Source of the DNA: Nocardioides sp. LHD-245
GTDB taxonomy: Bacteria; Actinomycetota; Actinomycetes; Propionibacteriales; Nocardioidaceae
Assembly: GCF_030929495.1 (NCBI RefSeq)
Contig: NZ_JAVFWN010000012.1
Span: 62,001-126,000 of the forward strand
DNA: 64,000 nucleotides
Reading direction: 5' to 3'
Shown: positions 16,641 to 23,277 of the stretch, one piece after another
Layout: each line of letters starts with the position of its first letter
Position numbering within the stretch: the stretch's first letter is position 1
Notes under the pieces: model-generated
What the model saw: only the letters and a program-made list of their open reading frames with translations
Database searches by the model: none
What the model was told of the DNA's origin: nothing
Position numbers and translations under genes: made by a program

Positions 16641-16918
16641 TCCCACGTCGAGCCCGACCGCTGGGTCTCTGGCGCCGGTCCGAGGCGAGTGAGCACCGTC
16701 AGGGCCTCCTCGTGGGTCAACGCTCGCAGAGACTCGACTGGGCGTGCCGCAACTGCCTCGATGGCCCGCTGACGGTCCGTCATCGACGTCAGGCCCCGAG
16801 CGTCGAGCGCCTTCCGGAGGAGGGCGATCTGCCAGTCGGCGACGGGTGCAGCGACGGGCTCAACAGACTGCGGCCCCGGTTGTTCGTCGTCGCCGAACAG
16901 GGACAGGTCATCGGACAT
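16604..16918 (-). CDS. small acidic protein, unknown
   Basis: 104 residues from ATG 16918. Acidic start SDDLSLFGDDEQ, then a helical repeat-like section ALLRKALDARGLTSMTDRQR, AIEAVAARPVESLRALTHEE, ALTVLTRL. The helix-turn pattern resembles small SAP/HeH-like or restriction-accessory domains, but I do not recognise a family. It converges on the DUF1643-like gene, with overlapping ends. Confidence 0.55.
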   Translation of the reverse strand: MSDDLSLFGDDEQPGPQSVEPVAAPVADWQIALLRKALDARGLTSMTDRQRAIEAVAARPVESLRALTHEEALTVLTRLGPAPETQRSGSTWDQRDEDTWIDRL

Positions 16919-17032
16919 CGGGTCAGGATATTAGGCGGACGTGGCCTGCAGGAGAACCGGGCGTGCCGGGTTCCATGGCGGCTTCCAGGCATCGATAAGG
17001 GCCGCCCCCTCTAGGGTGCCGTCGTTAATGTC

Positions 17033-17668
17033 ATGCTGCCGATCGTGACGAACCTGAGTGATGACGATGAGCTGTGCCTGCGCATAGGGCGCGTCGCCCG
17101 CGCGCACGTAGAGCTGGACATATCCCTACGCTGGGCGCTTGAGACCATCGTTCCTCCGGGGCCGGCGGCCCTTCGGATCAACAATCAGATCAGCACGAGC
17201 AAGCTGGTTGGCGACATCAGGGCGCGACTCGAGGAGAGCGATATCAGCGCGGACTTCCAGGCCGCCGCAGCGTCCGCGCTGCAAGCAGCGGAGGACGCCG
17301 GCAAGACGCGCAATCGCGCAATCCACGATTGGTGGCTTCCAGCTCGAATCGAGTCGAGCGATGGGAGCGCGCCTCGCATTGCCTGGCGTGGCTATCGGGC
17401 CAAACCGGGAAAGGTCGGCCTGGCTGCCAGCCTGAGCACGGATCTCGACAGGCTCGATACAGCGGTTGTCACGATTAGGCGAACCAGCGCCAGGGTCAAG
17501 GCGATGGCCCAAGCGCTACCGGAAGCGTTCTCGCTTGATACAAGTCGTGCGGCGAGTACCCCGGGCCAGATCCTTGACTTCGAGTCGGCCTTGCATGTCA
17601 TGGAGAACCGATTCGATCTGCTGGCCGACGGGACAGTCAAGGTGCACCCGCCCGACAGCTCCGCGTAG
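17033..17668 (+). CDS. hypothetical protein
   Basis: 211 residues. It begins with an acidic segment and a long helical domain (about 10-95, including ARAHVELDISLRWALETI and a conserved-looking KTRNRAIHDWW near 90-100), then a mixed domain. The helix plus RNxxxHDWW motif recalls HEPN-like folds (RxxxxH: R-N-R-A-I-H), which act as RNases or nucleic-acid-binding modules; this is suggestive only. No strong Shine-Dalgarno; possibly leaderless. Isolated between divergent and convergent neighbours. Confidence 0.6.
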   Translation: MLPIVTNLSDDDELCLRIGRVARAHVELDISLRWALETIVPPGPAALRINNQISTSKLVGDIRARLEESDISADFQAAAASALQAAEDAGKTRNRAIHDWWLPARIESSDGSAPRIAWRGYRAKPGKVGLAASLSTDLDRLDTAVVTIRRTSARVKAMAQALPEAFSLDTSRAASTPGQILDFESALHVMENRFDLLADGTVKVHPPDSSA

Positions 17669-17689
17669 AACGCAAGCCGCTGTCGTCGA

Positions 17690-17707
17690 GCCTGGCCAAG
17701 GCCAGGC
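17690..17707. terminator. 8-bp hairpin between convergent genes
   Basis: GCCTGGCC-AA-GGCCAGGC lies 22 bases after the stop of the 17033 gene and faces the XRE gene ending at 17801. Likely bidirectional terminator; no U-run. Confidence 0.4.
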
Positions 17708-17800
17708 GCAGCGCACGCATTGTGTCGCACCGCCTCGCCCGCGCCCGTCCGAAGGCTCTCCGTGCCGGCGGCCCTGCTGACGTAGGCCAGGTCGGCGCCG

Positions 17801-18046
17801 CTACACCGCCAAGCCGGACACCAGTTGCCCCGGGTCGACCTCCAGCGCCTCGGCGATTCTGATGATGTTGTGGAGCGAGATGTTGCGCTGGCCACGCTCG
17901 ACCTGACCGATGTAGGTCCAGTGCAGCTCGCAGATGTCGGCCAAGGCTTCCTGGCTGAGTTCGAGCTCCGTCCGGCGTTGGCGCACGCGCGCACCGAACT
18001 CGGCGGTTGCCGAGGACAGTGGAGGCTTGCCTGCGGGTCGGGGCAC
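17801..18046 (-). CDS. short XRE-family regulator
   Basis: 81 residues from GTG 18046. Nearly the whole protein is a five-helix XRE/Cro HTH: FGARVRQRRTELELSQEALA, DICELHWTYIGQVERGQRN, ISLHNIIRIAEALEVDPGQL. Size and composition resemble the controller (C) proteins of restriction-modification systems, which autoregulate and time the nuclease. Two inverted repeats upstream of its start are candidate operators. Confidence 0.85.
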   Translation of the reverse strand: MPRPAGKPPLSSATAEFGARVRQRRTELELSQEALADICELHWTYIGQVERGQRNISLHNIIRIAEALEVDPGQLVSGLAV

Positions 18047-18060
18047 GGCCCAACCCCATC

Positions 18061-18111
18061 GGTCTCAAGACTTTCCATCCAGAGACCTTGAATCCCAAGA
18101 CTATGGGTCTT
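18061..18111. promoter_or_regulatory. two dyads upstream of the XRE gene
   Basis: GGTCTC (18061-18066) with GAGACC (18082-18087), and AAGAC-TATGG-GTCTT (18097-18111), lie 15-65 bases upstream of the XRE start codon. Half-site AAGAC also appears at 18067-18071. Spacing of paired dyads is compatible with C-protein-like autoregulation. Confidence 0.45.
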
Positions 18112-18248
18112 ATCGTCGTCCTCCCGGAGAGACTGGGAGGTGCAGGCGTTCCTTGTGATGCGCCGGCCACGGGACAACGAGGAGATCCACATGAGTGGCG
18201 GCGGCGGGTTCTTTCCGACGGACGTGAAGCCGAGCCTTCCGGTTCGGA

Positions 18249-19385
18249 TCAAGCAGCTGGTGCAGCGACTTCGCCGTCCAGTGTCCAGATGAACGTGACA
18301 GCAGCCTTGGGCAGCACCCACCCCGGCACTTCGATCGAGACAACCTTGGTCGACTGCTCTTGGGGCAGGTAGCTGACCCAAGGCTGCTTCGCGCTGGAGA
18401 CGAGATCAGTCACCTGCAGGGTGCTGATGTTCGTGTCCGTGTAGTCGAGCGTCAGACGCAGGTTCTTCGTCGGTTGTGTCATCGCGAGCTGGAGCCAGTG
18501 GCCCTCGCGAGTGATGACGGTGCGCAGCGTGTGCCGGATCTTGACCGGCTTGCCGGCTCGGACGACGTCCTCACCGAGATCGACGGTGTAGGTCTGACGG
18601 GTCTCGGTCGCACTACGGCGGATTGAGCACGGCTCTCCGTCGACGCTGAACTGCAGAAGCTCGTACGCGGCCTTGTCAGTGGGCTGGAGTCTGGTCTTCG
18701 GAGACAGGAACCACGTGGATGTCGCTGGTACTTCGTCGAGTAGGTCGTGGAACTCGTCGCGGTTGCTGACGCAGGCAAACTTCTGCACTCGAGCACTCGG
18801 CACGAGCGTGTAGTCCCAGGTCACGATGACCTCGAACAGCGGCACCCCAACGGACCCACGAGGAGCACCCTCGGTGCTCCGCTCAGCTAGGGCTGAGAGC
18901 CGAACGTCGATGTCGACGTCCGACCAACGCTCTGATGACCGGATCGCCTGATCCCGCACGTCGGCGTAGATCTCTCGCGCGAACTGCTCGTCACCGAGGC
19001 GAAGGACGAGCGCGTTGGTGGCCAACTTGTCGAGTGTCTCGGTGGTCGCAACACCACGCATGCTGTCTGGCGTCTCTGCGAAGCCGGCAATGACCGCATC
19101 CCTGATGTCGGGTGAGGCCTCTTTGAGGACATTTCGCAGACGCTCGGTGTCAGCTGCCTCTTTGTCTCGTCCCGTAAAGAAGTCCACCGCAATTCCGATG
19201 GCACCGGTGACGAGGAAGACACTGGACAGGCCATCGACCACTGCAACAACCAGACTGGGCGAATCCAGGCCCTTCAACGACTCTGCCAGCGTCGAGGTCA
19301 GAAGACCGAGGATGACGAGCAGTGCTCCGATGAAGAGGAGTTTGAGACGATAAATGCGGGCGAGGAGAGTCGAACGGTCTTTCAT
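18249..19385 (-). CDS. two-span membrane protein with large soluble domain
   Basis: 378 residues. Two N-terminal membrane helices (about 12-32 and 46-67), a short charged helix after DFFTGRDKEAADTERLR, then about 290 cytoplasmic residues of mixed fold ending VTFIWTLDGEV. No catalytic motif is recognised. The layout (N-terminal transmembrane pair, soluble sensor/effector) is common among membrane effectors of defence systems, but no homologue is claimed. It is monocistronic, with an AT-richer upstream region. Confidence 0.65.
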   Translation of the reverse strand: MKDRSTLLARIYRLKLLFIGALLVILGLLTSTLAESLKGLDSPSLVVAVVDGLSSVFLVTGAIGIAVDFFTGRDKEAADTERLRNVLKEASPDIRDAVIAGFAETPDSMRGVATTETLDKLATNALVLRLGDEQFAREIYADVRDQAIRSSERWSDVDIDVRLSALAERSTEGAPRGSVGVPLFEVIVTWDYTLVPSARVQKFACVSNRDEFHDLLDEVPATSTWFLSPKTRLQPTDKAAYELLQFSVDGEPCSIRRSATETRQTYTVDLGEDVVRAGKPVKIRHTLRTVITREGHWLQLAMTQPTKNLRLTLDYTDTNISTLQVTDLVSSAKQPWVSYLPQEQSTKVVSIEVPGWVLPKAAVTFIWTLDGEVAAPAA

Positions 19386-19449
19386 TGCTTATGGCAATTA
19401 TCTCAAACTTCCTAGGGCATGTGAAGCCTTTTGTGCGCAGAATAGAAAT

Positions 19450-19476
19450 AGAGCCCTCCCCGAAGGAGCGGGCTCT
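19450..19476 (-). terminator. intrinsic terminator of the 19492 gene
   Basis: AGAGCCC (19450-19456) pairs with GGGCTCT (19470-19476). Read on the minus strand, the stem is capped by a TTCG tetraloop and followed by ATTTCTATT, a U-rich tail. It lies 16 bases past the stop of the 19492-19788 gene and ahead of the membrane protein gene. Confidence 0.75.
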
Positions 19477-19491
19477 ACTTCGGGTGGGCTC

Positions 19492-19788
19492 TCATTTAAG
19501 GAGGTCGAGCCAGGCGGCTTCAATCTCCTCGCGTTGATCCAGGATTTGGCCAATCAATGCCCGTGTGGAGGCGGGCATTAGCCTATCGCAATCTGAATGG
19601 TGTTCGCCAAGTTCATGCGCCAGCTTGTAAGCGATGCCGAGAAGGAGGCGAGTGCCATCGGCGACACTCTGCCAGTAGTCGCGGGTATCGTTGGCGGCCT
19701 CGGGCATACCGAGCGCTGTCGTGATGACGCGCCACATCCACTGACCGGATGCCAGTTCGTCCTCAAGGGACAGGTCGCGATCTTCCAT
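19492..19788 (-). CDS. small hypothetical protein with strong promoter
   Basis: 98 residues from ATG 19788, chosen because AGGAGG lies nine bases upstream. Sequence: MEDRDLSLEDELASGQWMWR, then helical segments including WQSVADGTRLLLGIAYKLAH and ALIGQILDQREEIEAAWLDL. All-helical, acidic. No family recognised. It has the best promoter, operator and terminator in the element, so it is expressed from its own tightly controlled unit. Confidence 0.7.
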   Translation of the reverse strand: MEDRDLSLEDELASGQWMWRVITTALGMPEAANDTRDYWQSVADGTRLLLGIAYKLAHELGEHHSDCDRLMPASTRALIGQILDQREEIEAAWLDLLK

Positions 19789-19815
19789 CGTTCTTCCTCC
19801 TGAATTGTGAGATGG

Positions 19816-19858
19816 AGCGCATGGGCCGCAAGTTCCTAGTGATTTCGGCCCGTGCGCT
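19816..19858 (-). promoter_or_regulatory. 5' UTR hairpin of the 19492 gene
   Basis: A 13-bp stem (19816-19828 with 19846-19858, one G-T pair) would form in the mRNA leader about 30 bases ahead of the start codon. It could stabilise the message or modulate translation. Confidence 0.5.
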
Positions 19859-19883
19859 TCATCCCAGCGACGGAGGTATAGAG

Positions 19884-19920
19884 ATTTAATCACAAAGTGG
19901 TTGACATGTCAACCGTGATT
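19884..19920 (-). promoter_or_regulatory. consensus promoter inside a large dyad operator
   Basis: On the minus strand, TTGACA (19907-19912) and TTAAAT (19884-19889) are exactly 17 bases apart. The -35 box is the centre of a perfect 16-bp palindrome GGTTGACATGTCAACC (19899-19914). A second pair, AATCAC (19889-19894) and GTGATT (19915-19920), encloses it. Such nesting indicates repression by a dimeric regulator, perhaps the XRE protein at 17801. Confidence 0.7.
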
Positions 19921-20727
19921 CGTCTTGGAGATCATTATCCAAATGCCGCGAACCTGCTGAACTACGGTCACGCTCGTCGGAAATGGTAGATGATGCTCGA
20001 AACAAATGCGCGGCGGGACAGTTGCCAGCCAATCAATCTCAAGCGAGACTCGATCGAGCTGGCCGAGCTGGCCTTTCAGCGCAAAGGCCTTCCATTCGTG
20101 CCACCTCCTCTCCCAAGGTTCTCGGCGCTCAAGCCACGCCGGAGGATTATCGGGAAGTTGGTCAGAGCTTGCAATGTTGATTGTGGTTGGCAGTTGGTTG
20201 GATCGGGCGCGCAGGACCCAGCGTGTTCGGTTGCTAGGGAAGTGCATGATCATTCGCGCTTCGATTTCTTCCTCGGAACCAGCAAGCTCAATATCGAGGA
20301 TTCCGACGGATGAATCACCTTGGTCCATCACGGAAAGAAACTCCGCAAAACGCTGAACGCCCCGGTTGGCTCGGCGTCGACCGGTTGCTGAGTCGCCGCT
20401 TTTTCCCAGATGTAACGCGTACGCGCTGAATCTTTCGTCTACGTCGCCCGTGCTGACCGCCGGATGCAAACCTAGTGCCACAGCGAGTCCGGCGATTTCC
20501 TCATCGTCGATGAAGCCACTGAGTAGCTCGGTCAGATGATGCAGTGCTACCTCACCACTTCCTGAGCCGAGCAGCCAAGTGATGTCTTGTGCGTGGTCTT
20601 CAAGAACTGTCCCGCTGAGCGGAGCGCAGCGCCACAGGCCCCTGAGCTGGCTCTCGAGGGTTCGCGCGGCACGCTCCCGCTCGCGGTCGCGGTAACGGAC
20701 GAAGAAGTCCGACGGCGGCAGATCCAT
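19909..20727 (-). CDS. hypothetical protein
   Basis: 272 residues starting MDLPPSDFFVRYRDRERERA. Two likely parts: an N-terminal helical domain (to about 110) and a C-terminal beta-rich part with repeated Trp/Arg (WLERREPWERRWHEWKAFAL). No motif recognised. Its last codons overlap the operator of the next gene downstream. Lower GC than the backbone. Confidence 0.55.
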   Translation of the reverse strand: MDLPPSDFFVRYRDRERERAARTLESQLRGLWRCAPLSGTVLEDHAQDITWLLGSGSGEVALHHLTELLSGFIDDEEIAGLAVALGLHPAVSTGDVDERFSAYALHLGKSGDSATGRRRANRGVQRFAEFLSVMDQGDSSVGILDIELAGSEEEIEARMIMHFPSNRTRWVLRARSNQLPTTINIASSDQLPDNPPAWLERREPWERRWHEWKAFALKGQLGQLDRVSLEIDWLATVPPRICFEHHLPFPTSVTVVQQVRGIWIMISKTNHG

Positions 20728-20821
20728 GGCTCAGAAGATTGCAGATTCTTGCCATGACCTCCATGCCGCAGCCTGCAAGTCTCGAACTGTTGAGTTCATC
20801 CAAGAGCCGGAGGGCCCGCTC

Positions 20822-20986
20822 ATGCACACCGATCTGCTTGACCACCTCATCGCCGCCGACTGCGCGCTGGCCCGTGTCGGCCGACTGGCGGCGGGTGCAG
20901 TGCTGAACCAGGAGATCCACTCCCAAGACCTCGCCGAGTGGATCGAGCAGCTGCGGGATCACCTCGACGCCATCCCCAACGAGTAG
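20822..20986 (+). CDS. small hypothetical protein
   Basis: 54 residues from ATG 20822, preceded by GGAGGG at good spacing. Alpha-helical: MHTDLLDHLIAADCALARVG, LNQEIHSQDLAEWIEQLRDH. First gene of the plus-strand transfer module and 14 bases ahead of the next. Confidence 0.55.
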   Translation: MHTDLLDHLIAADCALARVGRLAAGAVLNQEIHSQDLAEWIEQLRDHLDAIPNE

Positions 20987-21000
20987 GAGGAGATTTCAAC

Positions 21001-21318
21001 ATGCCGAACAAGCACATGGACCGGGTCGACCGGCAGTACGCCTTGATGGGCGGTGGTGGCGGTGGACTGGAGCGCTACCGCGACCGCACGCCGACCGAGG
21101 TGGTTGCGGATGGCTACATGGCCATCACGCAGGTCGCCGCGCTTAACGCCGTCACCCAGATGGGCATGGAGTCGCTTCGTCAGTGCGACCTGAAGCGTCA
21201 GGAGGTACTGGCTGAGCACCCCAACCTGGAAGCACCCATCACCGGGCTGCTCTTCAACCACGCCCGCCTGACCGCGGAGATCCAGAACTCCGTCGCGAAC
21301 AACGACAAGCGAGCCTGA
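21001..21318 (+). CDS. small hypothetical protein of transfer module
   Basis: 105 residues from ATG 21001 with AGGAGGAG upstream. A Gly-rich stretch (MGGGGGGLERYRDRTP) precedes a helical region with TQVAALNAVTQMGMESLRQC. No family recognised. One base separates it from the next gene, indicating a tight operon. Confidence 0.6.
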   Translation: MPNKHMDRVDRQYALMGGGGGGLERYRDRTPTEVVADGYMAITQVAALNAVTQMGMESLRQCDLKRQEVLAEHPNLEAPITGLLFNHARLTAEIQNSVANNDKRA

Positions 21319-21319
21319 C

Positions 21320-21505
21320 ATGCACACCCTCATCGCCATCGTCGTCACGCTCGTTGTCGCTGGCAGCCTCGTTTGGTTCTTCCTGCCGGCCGCTATCGAC
21401 ACGATCACCCTGAAGCGGCAGAACACCCGGATCAGCGCCATCACGAAGCAGACCAAGCGGGACATGGACAACCTGGCCCGTCGTCAGCGACGGGACGGGT
21501 GGTGA
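21320..21505 (+). CDS. single-span membrane peptide
   Basis: 61 residues: one membrane helix at 3-25 (LIAIVVTLVVAGSLVWFFLP) followed by a basic tail ending RRQRRDGW. Possibly a membrane component of DNA transfer. Operon-coupled on both sides. Confidence 0.55.
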   Translation: MHTLIAIVVTLVVAGSLVWFFLPAAIDTITLKRQNTRISAITKQTKRDMDNLARRQRRDGW

Positions 21506-21508
21506 CCG

Positions 21509-21826
21509 GTGGACACCCTCACTGATGCGGCCGGCCCCTACGACCGAATCGGCATCGCCGAGATGCGGTCTCACGGGTCCTCGCAGCTCGGGCAGCTGGA
21601 GCAGGCCCTCATCGGCACGGTCGCGCGGATGGTGCTGGTCGTGGTCGATGAGATCGCCTGGACGGCGACTGTCGCACCGGTGTCCGTGCGCACGGAGATC
21701 CAGGAGCTGGCCCAGGCGCTGGCCGGCGTCACGGTGGACTGGGCGGCGCAGTGGTCGCTCGAGTCGCCAGTAGCCCACCCGTCACGTGCCGGAGGGGAGG
21801 TGATCCCCGATGGCCCGGGTTCGTGA
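21509..21826 (+). CDS. hypothetical protein
   Basis: 105 residues from GTG 21509, three bases after the previous stop. Helical middle with VLVVVDEIAWTATVAPVSVR. No family recognised. The 3' end overlaps the zinc-finger microprotein start by 17 bases. Confidence 0.5.
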   Translation: MDTLTDAAGPYDRIGIAEMRSHGSSQLGQLEQALIGTVARMVLVVVDEIAWTATVAPVSVRTEIQELAQALAGVTVDWAAQWSLESPVAHPSRAGGEVIPDGPGS

Positions 21827-21938
21827 CCTGCGGAAGAAGAAGCAGCCCTTCTGCCCGGTCTGCTTCCGGTACATGACACGCGCCCAGGCCCGAGCGCACA
21901 GCCAGCACGCCCGCCTCATCCGCTGGCCGAAGAAGTAG
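21810..21938 (+). CDS. C2H2-like zinc-finger microprotein
   Basis: 42 residues, MARVRDLRKKKQPF then CPVCFRYMTRAQARAHSQH. The spacing C-x2-C-x12-H-x3-H matches a classic C2H2 finger, flanked by basic residues, so it can bind DNA. Preceded by GGAGGGGAGG. Too short for standard gene callers. Small C2H2-like proteins are rare in bacteria and often element-borne. Confidence 0.65.
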   Translation: MARVRDLRKKKQPFCPVCFRYMTRAQARAHSQHARLIRWPKK

Positions 21939-21968
21939 CTGCCCTGCGTCTACGCATGTAGTCGGGTG

Positions 21969-22005
21969 GGCCTGGTCGGAAGCACTGCAATGCCCCGACC
22001 AGGCC
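21969..22005 (+). terminator. 11-bp hairpin
   Basis: GGCCTGGTCGG (21969-21979) pairs with CCGACCAGGCC (21995-22005), 31 bases after the zinc-finger gene. Likely ends the first small-gene operon. Confidence 0.65.
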
Positions 22006-22070
22006 GCTCGGACACCGCAATCACACCCATCCACCCTTCACGCCAATGAATGACTTCAAGGAGTTCTCGC

Positions 22071-22637
22071 ATGCCCACTGACAAGCCTACGACCAAGAGA
22101 CCGACCCGGTACGTTCCGGCGGCCGGCCCCCAAGGAGCCCGGATCAACCTGTCGCGGTTCGTCCGCGAGCGGGCCGACCAGACGGCCGAACGGTTCGGCT
22201 TCGGCCGGGTCCCCACCTCAGATGCGCCCTCGACCTCCCAGCAGCTCCGCGGCGCCTTCGCGCACTCAAAGGCCACCGGCGACCCGTTGCCGATCTCCAA
22301 CCTCTTCTGCGACGACACGATCTACCTTGAGCCCGAAGACAACGTCGCGTTCCGGTTCTGGCACGACGTCAGCCACTGCCACCTCGGGCTGTCGTTCTCG
22401 CTGCCCGACGAGTGGGAGCTCGCGGTCTGGCATCTCAATGCGCTGGCTGCAGCCGGGCTCGGTCCCGGTACCAGGGAGCACGAGCTGTTCCGTGCCGACG
22501 TCCTCGGCCAGGTCATCCTGCTCGGCGTCGCTGGCCGGTTTCCGTTCAACCAAGGCGAGTTCACCCGTACCTGCATCAACCTCGGACTGGATGAGGGCAT
22601 CCTGACCGAGCTGCGCCGAGTCGAGGCGGCGTCGTAG
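22071..22637 (+). CDS. HDxxH metalloprotein-like protein (COQ4-like motif)
   Basis: 188 residues from ATG 22071, with AAGGAG nine bases upstream. Residues 98-114 contain H98-D99-x2-H102-x11-E114, exactly the HDxxHx11E metal signature of the COQ4 family, within FRFWHDVSHCHLGLSFSLPD. The rest is helical (ELFRADVLGQVILLGVAGRF). No other COQ4 similarity is claimed, and a quinone role is unlikely on a mobile element. A metal-binding or lipid-binding accessory to transfer is possible. Stop overlaps the next GTG by three bases. Confidence 0.6.
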   Translation: MPTDKPTTKRPTRYVPAAGPQGARINLSRFVRERADQTAERFGFGRVPTSDAPSTSQQLRGAFAHSKATGDPLPISNLFCDDTIYLEPEDNVAFRFWHDVSHCHLGLSFSLPDEWELAVWHLNALAAAGLGPGTREHELFRADVLGQVILLGVAGRFPFNQGEFTRTCINLGLDEGILTELRRVEAAS

Positions 22638-22825
22638 TGGACGACTTCTCCCGAGGCAGCCGGTTCCTCGATACCGCGGTCGGGCTGCTGCTCGCCGCCA
22701 TGGCGCTGTACGGGGCGGTGCTCATCCTCCAGGCCATCTGGGCCTGGCTGTGTGTCGGCCTGGCGGTGTGCGGCATTCTCGCCGCGATTGCGCTGCTAAT
22801 TCGACGAGAATATCGGCGGTGGTAG
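22637..22825 (+). CDS. small two-span membrane protein
   Basis: 62 residues from GTG 22637 (overlapping the previous TAG). Two closely spaced hydrophobic helices (about 12-32 and 36-55) and a basic end RREYRRW. Coupled to the HDxxH gene, so perhaps its membrane partner. Confidence 0.55.
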   Translation: MDDFSRGSRFLDTAVGLLLAAMALYGAVLILQAIWAWLCVGLAVCGILAAIALLIRREYRRW

Positions 22826-22876
22826 CGCCAAATAATGACGCCTTCCGGTCGGCGTTGTGGAATGAACAATCCATAT

Positions 22877-22934
22877 TGACCGCTGCATGCGTGCAGCGCA
22901 TAGTCAAGGGCAGAGCCGCTGCATTCACGCAGCG
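22877..22934 (+). repeat. paired hairpins, candidate oriT or regulatory site
   Basis: CGCTGCATGCGTGCAGCG (22881-22898) and CGCTGCATTCACGCAGCG (22917-22934) are near-identical palindromes 36 bases apart, differing only in the loop. The first is enclosed by TTGAC (22877-22881) and GTCAA (22903-22907). The site lies directly upstream of the coupling-ATPase operon, a typical position for a transfer origin or operator. Confidence 0.55.
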
Positions 22935-22980
22935 CTGCCAATCCACGTCATCAACTGCCTGAAAGGAGGTGTATTTCGTC

Positions 22981-23277
22981 ATGCCCAAGAACAAGAGTTA
23001 CAAGAATGCAGCATTGGCCGGAGAGCCAGAGGACGTCTCCGTGACTCGCGCCGAACGCCGCGACCAGCAACGAGCCCGCAAGCAGCGCGCCTCCACCAAA
23101 CGCCGCCGCGGCGGTGAGCGTCGCTTGACCATCCGCTCCGAGCAGCGCACCACGCCTGACACTCGCAAGATCGCCCGGGCGATCATCGCGATGGCCGCTG
23201 CCGCCGCCGAACGTGACGCCGCAGCGCAGCGCCCACAAGCACCCGAGGCTCCGAAGCAGGAGCGTCGCGATGCTTGA
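22981..23277 (+). CDS. basic small protein ahead of coupling ATPase
   Basis: 98 residues from ATG 22981, with AAAGGAGGTG upstream. Very Arg/Lys-rich middle (RRDQQRARKQRASTKRRRGG) and an Ala-rich helix near the end. Likely a nucleic-acid-binding accessory. Its last 8 bases overlap the ATPase gene. Confidence 0.6.
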   Translation: MPKNKSYKNAALAGEPEDVSVTRAERRDQQRARKQRASTKRRRGGERRLTIRSEQRTTPDTRKIARAIIAMAAAAAERDAAAQRPQAPEAPKQERRDA

